A stretch of 12,724 nucleotides of DNA from a bacterium (GTDB lineage Bacteria; B130-G9): assembly GCA_021160245.1 (NCBI GenBank), contig JAGHCW010000063.1:1-12724 (forward strand). Reading direction: 5' to 3'. This document shows, in pieces, positions 7,575 through 12,724 of the stretch. Numbering within the stretch: the stretch's first letter is position 1; every line of letters begins with the position of its first letter. Below the pieces are notes generated by a model, which saw only the letters and a list, made by a program, of their open reading frames with translations, had not been told where the DNA came from and made no database searches. The position numbers and the translations under genes were made by a program.

Positions 7575-7845
7575 GCCATTCCAAGCGGTCATATAAGCAA
7601 GATGTTGCACTCCAGTTTTCATTTTCCCCTCATTAATAACCTAGAGCGATATGAATATGGAGACACATCCAAAGAAAGGCATTGAAAAGGTCATAAGGGA
7701 TAGCGTATTGTAGAAGTTAATATACAACATATTGCGTAAAGGCCAAGAGGTCTCGCTAGCTCGAGCCGGCGGCGTTAGGCTATGACGAGCTATTGGCTTT
7801 GGGTTGCGACAGGGCTTTAGCAAGGGATTTGGGGATGGGTTTACA
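7575..7845. other. Intergenic region before pheT
   Basis: No convincing gene lies here. A 20-codon frame (ATG 7651 to TAG 7713) has no good SD and no Phe codons, so it is not a classic phe attenuation leader. A weak promoter-like pair, TTGAAA (7682-7687) and TATTGT (7706-7711) with an 18-bp spacer, could drive pheT. No T-box core sequence was seen. The main structure is the hairpin at 7738-7800. Confidence 0.5.
7738..7800 (+). promoter_or_regulatory. Long imperfect hairpin in the pheT leader
   Basis: Three nested stems can form. AAAG(G)CCAA (7738-7746, one bulged G) pairs with TTGGCTTT (7793-7800). TAGCTCG (7757-7763) pairs with CGAGCTA (7786-7792). AGCC (7764-7767) pairs with GGCT (7778-7781) around a 10-nt loop. 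The total is 19 pairs, with a 10-nt bulge on the 5' side and a 4-nt bulge on the 3' side. No T-tract follows, so it is not an ordinary intrinsic terminator. It ends 45 nt before the pheT start, which suggests a regulatory leader or a processing site. Confidence 0.45.
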
Positions 7846-9975
7846 TTGAAGGTTACTACTAGTTGGCTCCACGAATATGTTGATTTCAGTCTTCCGATTG
7901 ATGAGCTTTGCGTTCGCCTGACGCAAGCGGGGCTAGAGGTTGAATCGTGTTACAATGAGGCCGAGGCAAAGCATGGGGACGAGCTTGTAGCTCTTTCTCA
8001 GCAATCGGGCTTTCCTCTTGATGACATGGTGCTAGACCTTGAGATCACTCCCAATAGACCCGATTGTCTGAGCATAGTAGGCATCGCGAGGGAGGTCTCA
8101 GTGATATGTGGGAAACCTTTTCTTCAGAAGAAGGTGAATATCGCCAATGCTGGTCCAGACGTAGCAACTGCAGCCACACTCCAGGTCATGGAGCCCCAAG
8201 CCTGTCCGAGATATATCGGAATCGTGATCTCAGGGATTGAGGTCGGTGAGTCCCCCACTTGGCTAAAACGGCGACTGATGGCGGTTGATCTCCGGCCGAT
8301 CAACAACGTCGTGGACATTAGCAACTATTTAATGATCGAGACGGGGCAGCCGCTGCATTGTTTTGATCTGGACAATCTCCAGGAACGAAAGGTGATTGTG
8401 CGCTTTGCCAGAGAGGGAGAACGGATAGTAACGCTCGATGAAGAGGAGAGAAAGCTCTCTCATGGGACTCTCGTTATTGCTGACGCTAAGCGTCCTGTTG
8501 CGATTGCCGGAGTGATGGGAGGCCTTTTGAGTGGAATAGGCGATTCCACAACGAATCTCTTCCTAGAATGCGCAGCTTTTGATGCGCCTTTGATAAGAAA
8601 GACCGCTCGAGCGATTTCTCTTCACACGGAATCATCCCACCGATTTGAACGAGGTGTCGATCTCAAGAGGGGCGAGCTCTGCTCGCAGATGGCGGCGGCA
8701 ATGATCGTTGAATGTTGCGGTGGCAGTATTTTACCTGGCGTTCTTGAGTCATGTCCTGAAAGGCAAGAGGCGAGTCGCATTTGGCTGCGGCCGGAATGGG
8801 TGAATGAAGTCCTTGGGACTAGCATTCCTGAGGCGAAGATGCACAAGATACTTCTTTCGCTTGGGTTTTCGATTTGCAGAGATGAGGATAGCTCCACCGG
8901 ACGGATGTGGGTGGAACCACCGTCCTTCAGGTTAGACGTTGTTGGCGAGGAGGACCTTGTTGAGGAGATAGCGAGAGTCCATGGCTTTGATGCGATAGAG
9001 CCTAGAATGCCCCGGACTCAGCTTAGTTCCGGTAGGTTGGATATAAGGTCTAAACTCCACAGGCGAATAAAGGGAACGCTAAAATCGATGGGCCTGTGTG
9101 AGGTTTTTACGCTCAGCCTGTTCGGGGATGATCTTCTGGACAAGTGTCGCATCCCGACCGAAGACAAGCTGCGCTCTGGTGTGAGATTGAAGAATCCCCT
9201 GAATGAGGACGAGGGCATATTGCGGACATTCCTGCTGCCCAGCGTCCTGAGCTGCGCCTCGCACAACGCGCGGCATAAGGCTCTGGACAGCTGGCTTTAT
9301 GGCCTCGGGCGCGTGTTTATTGACGAGGGTTCGAAGACGCCAGATGAGCAGATACGGCTTTCCGTGGTTATTCATGGGGAGCAAGCTCCGCCAAATTGGA
9401 CGACAGAAGCGCATGCGGCCTCGTTTTATCACATCAAGGGCATATTGGAGAGAATCGCCAGTGACATGGGTCTTGATGAGCCGAGTTTGACGCCTGCTGA
9501 TGTGCCATACGGGGTGTCCGGACAGTGCTTTGATCTAATTGTTGATTCTAAGCGACTTGGCCTTATGGGGAAACTACATCCTGATGTTTCAGCGGCCTTC
9601 GACCTTACTAGCGACTGCTATTTTGCCGAGCTATCGCTTGATATTATGATGCAGATGCAGGCTCCTCAGCGTGGCTACACTCGGTTTTCGCTCTTCCCAT
9701 CCGTGACTTTGGACCTCGCGATCACATTGAAGAAGGGCATATCACATGATCAAGTAGCGTCAGTTATACGTGAGATTGGGAAGGGGCTTGTTAAGGGCAT
9801 TACGCTTTTTGATCGATACGAGGGCAAGCAGATTCCGGCGGATAGGGTCGGCCTCGCTTTTTCGATCGTCTATGGAGCAGCCGATCGGACGCTTGTTGCA
9901 GCTGAGGCTCTTGAGCGACACCAAGCAATAATTGATGGTCTTTCAGAGCAATTGGGAGCTATTTTGAGGATATAG
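7846..9975 (+). CDS. pheT: Phenylalanyl-tRNA synthetase beta subunit
   Basis: The beta subunit of the alpha2-beta2 enzyme charges tRNA-Phe in the cytoplasm. TTG 7846 is chosen because it gives the family start (M-K-V-T-T-S-W-L-H-E-Y-V-D). The protein is 709 aa. ITPNRPDC is at 67-74, then RPINNVVDISNY and GQPLHCFD, and TESSHRFERGVD closes the B3/B4 region. The B5 domain spans about 312-385, with FRLDVVGEEDLVEEIARVHGFD near its end. The FDX-ACB anticodon-binding domain fills about 610-709 and ends GAILRI, a normal terminus. In typical bacterial PheT the TPNR-DC motif lies near residue 160. Here it lies at 67, so the EMAP/OB-fold tRNA-binding (B2) domain is missing. No pheS is next to it. The catalytic-like core is intact, so the gene looks functional. 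Confidence 0.95.
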   Translation: MKVTTSWLHEYVDFSLPIDELCVRLTQAGLEVESCYNEAEAKHGDELVALSQQSGFPLDDMVLDLEITPNRPDCLSIVGIAREVSVICGKPFLQKKVNIANAGPDVATAATLQVMEPQACPRYIGIVISGIEVGESPTWLKRRLMAVDLRPINNVVDISNYLMIETGQPLHCFDLDNLQERKVIVRFAREGERIVTLDEEERKLSHGTLVIADAKRPVAIAGVMGGLLSGIGDSTTNLFLECAAFDAPLIRKTARAISLHTESSHRFERGVDLKRGELCSQMAAAMIVECCGGSILPGVLESCPERQEASRIWLRPEWVNEVLGTSIPEAKMHKILLSLGFSICRDEDSSTGRMWVEPPSFRLDVVGEEDLVEEIARVHGFDAIEPRMPRTQLSSGRLDIRSKLHRRIKGTLKSMGLCEVFTLSLFGDDLLDKCRIPTEDKLRSGVRLKNPLNEDEGILRTFLLPSVLSCASHNARHKALDSWLYGLGRVFIDEGSKTPDEQIRLSVVIHGEQAPPNWTTEAHAASFYHIKGILERIASDMGLDEPSLTPADVPYGVSGQCFDLIVDSKRLGLMGKLHPDVSAAFDLTSDCYFAELSLDIMMQMQAPQRGYTRFSLFPSVTLDLAITLKKGISHDQVASVIREIGKGLVKGITLFDRYEGKQIPADRVGLAFSIVYGAADRTLVAAEALERHQAIIDGLSEQLGAILRI

Positions 9976-10042
9976 TGCAGGTTCAATCAGATTGCGCTTT
10001 GACTGATGTTATCGCATTGGGTCAACGGCGCTTGAAAACTTC

Positions 10043-10071
10043 TTGACAGGGCTTGCGTTGATGCATACTAT
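10043..10071 (+). promoter_or_regulatory. Predicted sigma70-type promoter of the propeller gene or of a leader RNA
   Basis: A perfect TTGACA (10043-10048), a 17-bp spacer and TACTAT (10066-10071, 4 of 6 matches) form a good promoter. The start of transcription would be near 10078, leaving about 205 nt untranslated before ATG 10284. Confidence 0.65.
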
Positions 10072-10090
10072 TCTTACAGATGAGCATACT

Positions 10091-10259
10091 AATGGGTGGT
10101 TGGCTTTATGGCCACCATTTCCCATTCAGAGCCACAAAAGAGGCTCTGTTGGATGATTTTTGAGTACCGCGGGATCGTATGGCGATTATGTGTGATTCTC
10201 GCTTGTAAATAAAGGAACAGATTATTCTGAATACGATCTTGGCCTTCGCTTCGAACCAA
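10091..10259 (+). promoter_or_regulatory. Candidate structured leader RNA with four abutting elements
   Basis: Element A: AATGGG (10091-10096) pairs with CCCATT (10121-10126), with TGGT/ACCA and GGC/GCC stacked inside. Element B follows with no gap: CAGAGCC (10127-10133) pairs with GGCTCTG (10142-10148) around an 8-nt loop, and TTTTT comes 8 nt later. Element C: GATCGTAT (10173-10180) pairs with ATACGATC (10231-10238), enclosing GCGA/TCGC (10182-10185 with 10199-10202) and CAGA/TCTG (10218-10221 with 10226-10229) as a possible three-way junction. Element D follows with no gap: TTGG(CC)TTCG (10239-10248) pairs with CGAACCAA (10252-10259). The pairings are read directly; function and real folding are inferred. 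It could be a cis-regulatory leader, a small RNA, or partly a weak terminator at element B. Confidence 0.45.
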
Positions 10260-10283
10260 AAGCTCAATATAGGAGAATAAGGG

Positions 10284-12683
10284 ATGCGGGGACGTATTAT
10301 TGTTGTTGCAGCTGTGTTTTTGGCTTTAGGCGTTTTCTCAGTTGAGGGCGCGGAATGGCTGAACTACTCCCGTACATGCACGGTTCCACACGTTGCCATG
10401 CAGGGTGACAAGGTCTGGGCTAGTATAGATGGTGGAGGCGCGGCTTATATTGATTCTATGGGCAATGTTGCTTTTTATACGCCATCTGATGGCCTAATCC
10501 CGACCGAGGTTGCGGCACTTGCGTGCGACAGCCTGACAGTGTGGTTTGGGGCGGAAGGCGGAGTATGCTCTTTCAACGGCGAGATTTTCACGACCTACAC
10601 GGCTGAGAATAGCGGACTGTTGATAAACGATGTAACGGCTATCGCGATTGATGGAAGGTCGCTCGATAAATATATCGGCACAGAAAAGGGACTCTCAGTC
10701 TATGACGGTGTTGAGTGGACCTCCTACACCCCCTATAACTGCGATCTCGCCTCTCCTTATGTATCCGCGCTATTTGTGGATGAGGATGCTGATGAGGTCT
10801 ATGTTGGAACCGACTTCGGCCTGAGCGTTATGAACATAACGACAGGGCTGTGGCGCCAGTATAAGGTGGAGCATGGGATGGTCGCCAATAGAGTGTCCTG
10901 CATCACAAAGGATGACGACGGCGATATCTGGATCGGAACTTATCAGGGCGTGAGCCGATTCGATGGCGCCAACTGGTATTCATACACGGCCGGGAACGGG
11001 CGGCTTTGCTCGAACTATGTCAACGGAATCGCCGCCTCGTCCGACGGCTATATCTGGGTGGCAACCGACAAAGGTCTAGTCCGCATTGATGGCTCGATTA
11101 GCCTTTTTTATACCGTTGCGGAGCACGGCCCGCTTGGATTCACATCAGATAATGTCCTCTCCGTTACATGCGAGGCGTCAGGCAAAGTTTATTTCGGCAC
11201 CGATGTTGGGCTTTTTGTCTTTAACGGGAGTTTGTTTGGCTCTTATTTGTCTGCCGGACTTGCCAGTAACTTCATCAACTGCGTCACAATTGAGGATAGA
11301 ACCACCCGATGGATCGGTTCAGACGGAGCGGGCGCAAACAGGATGACAGCGAGCGCTCTCGATCATTTCGATAATCTCAATTCGGGGCTTGTTTCCAATT
11401 ATATCACCGACATAAGTTCGCACATCGAAGCTGGCAAGCAGTTCGAGTGGTTTGGGAATCGCGCCGGAGGATTAGGCCAATCGGGTTTATCCATCTTTGA
11501 CGGACTTGGGTGGGACGCGCCCGCCCCGGCGCTGCTCACCGAACCTTCTCGAATCATCATCGAATCTGACGAAGACGAGGTGACGATCGATAAGTGGATT
11601 TGTACCCCGAACGATGGTGTTTACAGAACCGATGAGACGGTTCCGGGCGCATTCGATCACTACATGCGGACCGGTGGAGACCTGCTCTCTGATGTTGTCC
11701 ATTCCATGGCAATTGATGATGAGCATCTGAAGTGGTTCGCTACGGGCGAGGGCGTGAGTATCTTTGACGATACGAGCATCCCGGTCACATGGTCAACCAT
11801 AACGACTGCGGACGGTCTCCCGAGCGATGACGTTCATTCAATAGTCTTCGGCGGAGATGATACAGTCTGGTTTGGAACCGACATGGGTGTCGCGGTTCGA
11901 CGGGACGATAGGTGGACTACCTATCAGCACATAGATACAGCCGCTCCCATAATCTCCGACGCCGTAGCCGCGATGGCTGTTGAGCAGATTGGCCCGACGT
12001 GTTTGCGTTGGTTCGCAACGGAAGGTGGCCTGTTGATGTTCAATGGCACTGATTGGTCGCTACTCAAGGAGGCTAACTCGAATCTGCCTTCTAACAACAT
12101 TAGAGACATAGCTATTGACACCGGTGGAAACAAATGGTTCTGCACGGCCGGCGGCGTGGCGATGACCGGGTCCGGCGCAATTGTCGATCCAGAAACCGCT
12201 TTCACTGTGTTCCACTCGGTGACTCCGGCAACGATCGCGTCTCTTCTGTCCGATGACGTGCGGGACGTCATGGTTGATCGCGATAACAATAAATGGTTTG
12301 CGACCGACAAGGGCGTTTCCGTCTATGATGACGCAGATTGGACTCACTACACGGTTGAGGATGACTCGCTTTGTTCAAATGACATTCGCGCACTTGCAGT
12401 TGACGGGATAGGGCGAGTATTCATCGGCACAGCCAATGGATTCTGCGTCGTTCAAGACGGAGTGGTCACTGCCGATGGTCCATATCTTGCCGGCGATGAC
12501 GTCAGATCGATTGTGATCGACCGCAACGGTATAGCCTGGATTGCGACCGCGCGCGGCGTTGTGAAGGCTACAGTAAGGCACGATGGCGCGAGTTTCGTCG
12601 TTTATGACCAGGCCACTACGCACGGCGGCCTGCCCTCTGATTGTATTTTAGACTTAAATATTGATAACGAATCCTACAGCTAG
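10284..12683 (+). CDS. Secreted multi-blade beta-propeller protein (Reg_prop type), probably truncated
   Basis: The start is ATG 10284 with AGGAGA 7 nt upstream. The 799-aa product opens with a signal peptide (R2/R4, hydrophobic 5-18, cleavage about 22-23), so it is exported. The rest is about 17 repeats of 40-50 residues, each with the pattern [SN]-x-x-V/I-x-x-I-x-x-D-x4-W-[FI]-[GA]-T-x-x-G-[VL], as in IWIGTYQGVSRFDG (215-228), KWFATDKGVSVYDD (670-683) and AWIATARGV (751-759). This is the two-component-regulator-propeller (Reg_prop) repeat. Seventeen blades would make two seven-bladed propellers and part of a third. No histidine kinase, membrane anchor or sorting domain follows. The protein stops inside blade 18: TAG takes the place of the conserved aromatic residue (codon 800), and the frame then stays open to the window end. 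The function is unknown; binding or surface scaffolding is possible. Confidence 0.85.
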   Translation: MRGRIIVVAAVFLALGVFSVEGAEWLNYSRTCTVPHVAMQGDKVWASIDGGGAAYIDSMGNVAFYTPSDGLIPTEVAALACDSLTVWFGAEGGVCSFNGEIFTTYTAENSGLLINDVTAIAIDGRSLDKYIGTEKGLSVYDGVEWTSYTPYNCDLASPYVSALFVDEDADEVYVGTDFGLSVMNITTGLWRQYKVEHGMVANRVSCITKDDDGDIWIGTYQGVSRFDGANWYSYTAGNGRLCSNYVNGIAASSDGYIWVATDKGLVRIDGSISLFYTVAEHGPLGFTSDNVLSVTCEASGKVYFGTDVGLFVFNGSLFGSYLSAGLASNFINCVTIEDRTTRWIGSDGAGANRMTASALDHFDNLNSGLVSNYITDISSHIEAGKQFEWFGNRAGGLGQSGLSIFDGLGWDAPAPALLTEPSRIIIESDEDEVTIDKWICTPNDGVYRTDETVPGAFDHYMRTGGDLLSDVVHSMAIDDEHLKWFATGEGVSIFDDTSIPVTWSTITTADGLPSDDVHSIVFGGDDTVWFGTDMGVAVRRDDRWTTYQHIDTAAPIISDAVAAMAVEQIGPTCLRWFATEGGLLMFNGTDWSLLKEANSNLPSNNIRDIAIDTGGNKWFCTAGGVAMTGSGAIVDPETAFTVFHSVTPATIASLLSDDVRDVMVDRDNNKWFATDKGVSVYDDADWTHYTVEDDSLCSNDIRALAVDGIGRVFIGTANGFCVVQDGVVTADGPYLAGDDVRSIVIDRNGIAWIATARGVVKATVRHDGASFVVYDQATTHGGLPSDCILDLNIDNESYS

Positions 12684-12724
12684 GCCACCACAATGATATA
12701 CAATTCCAACTCCATCAGGGACGA

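Larger units (their letters stand above)
9976..10283. other. Intergenic region between pheT and the propeller gene
   Basis: The 308-bp gap has no coding frame I can support. It holds, in order: about 67 bp with no clear terminator after pheT; a near-consensus promoter; and a leader of about 205 nt dense in inverted repeats, ending in the SD of the next gene (AGGAGA, 10271-10276, 7 nt before ATG 10284). Confidence 0.7.

Noticed and set aside
7412-7636. 74-codon plus-strand frame overlapping the end of GT9
   Set aside because: It is out of frame with the clear GT9 C terminus, with no SD and no domain.
7651-7713. 20-codon plus-strand frame as a possible pheT leader peptide
   Set aside because: It has no Phe codons, a poor SD, and no following terminator/antiterminator pair, so attenuation is not supported.
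7641-7823. 60-codon minus-strand frame in the gap before pheT
   Set aside because: It has a TTG start, no convincing SD and no family resemblance. It also spans the hairpin sequence, which explains the region better.
10127-10161. Element B hairpin plus TTTTT as an intrinsic terminator of pheT
   Set aside because: The T-run is 8 nt past the stem, and the hairpin lies downstream of a strong promoter. A weak terminator role cannot be ruled out, but the evidence favours a leader structure.
10239-10259. tRNA T-arm-like sequence (TTCGAACC-like)
   Set aside because: No acceptor, D or anticodon arms can be drawn around it. It is better explained as simple hairpin D.

Overview
The window looks like a stretch of chromosome from a Gram-negative, probably uncultured bacterium. 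The base composition is close to balanced by eye. All genes lie on the plus strand, are closely packed, and often use GTG or TTG starts with clear Shine-Dalgarno (SD) sequences. An O-antigen ligase/polymerase-type membrane protein, a Wzx-type flippase and a heptosyltransferase-like GT9 enzyme point to an outer membrane with lipopolysaccharide or a related surface glycan. I cannot name the phylum from the sequence. No mobile element, tRNA, rRNA or CRISPR array was seen.

Layout. (1) Positions 3-1331 hold the 3' part of a Wzy/WaaL-type gene cut by the window edge. It has a soluble C-terminal domain, and the His of the ligase signature is replaced by Gly. (2) A good sigma70-type promoter at 1400-1428 starts a tight unit of a BatD-like membrane protein (1493-2491), a GH57 alpha-glucan enzyme (2481-4691) and a polysaccharide flippase (4704-6209). 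The first two overlap by 11 bp, and the third begins 12 bp after the second. (3) A second probable promoter (6224-6251) precedes a small Trm112-like zinc-ribbon protein (6331-6501), which overlaps a GT9 heptosyltransferase-like gene (6498-7574) by ATGA. (4) A 271-bp gap with a long imperfect hairpin (7738-7800) precedes pheT (7846-9975). This pheT stands alone, with no pheS beside it, and lacks the usual tRNA-binding domain near its N terminus. (5) A 308-bp gap holds a near-consensus promoter (10043-10071) followed by a leader of about 205 nt with four potential structures. They abut in pairs, and two segments complement the SD region. (6) The leader precedes a secreted protein of 17 beta-propeller blades (10284-12683). 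Its reading frame ends at a TAG lying exactly where the next blade should have its conserved Trp.

How the genes fit together. The ligase-like protein, the flippase and the GT9 enzyme are steps of lipid-linked or LPS glycan assembly: sugar addition in the cytoplasm, flipping, then joining or polymerisation in the periplasm. The Trm112-like protein next to an LPS-type gene recalls E. coli ycaR between lpxK and kdsB. The cytoplasmic GH57 enzyme and the BatD-like protein share a transcript with the flippase, but their link to surface glycan is only inferred. The most promising undescribed element is the structured leader before the propeller gene.
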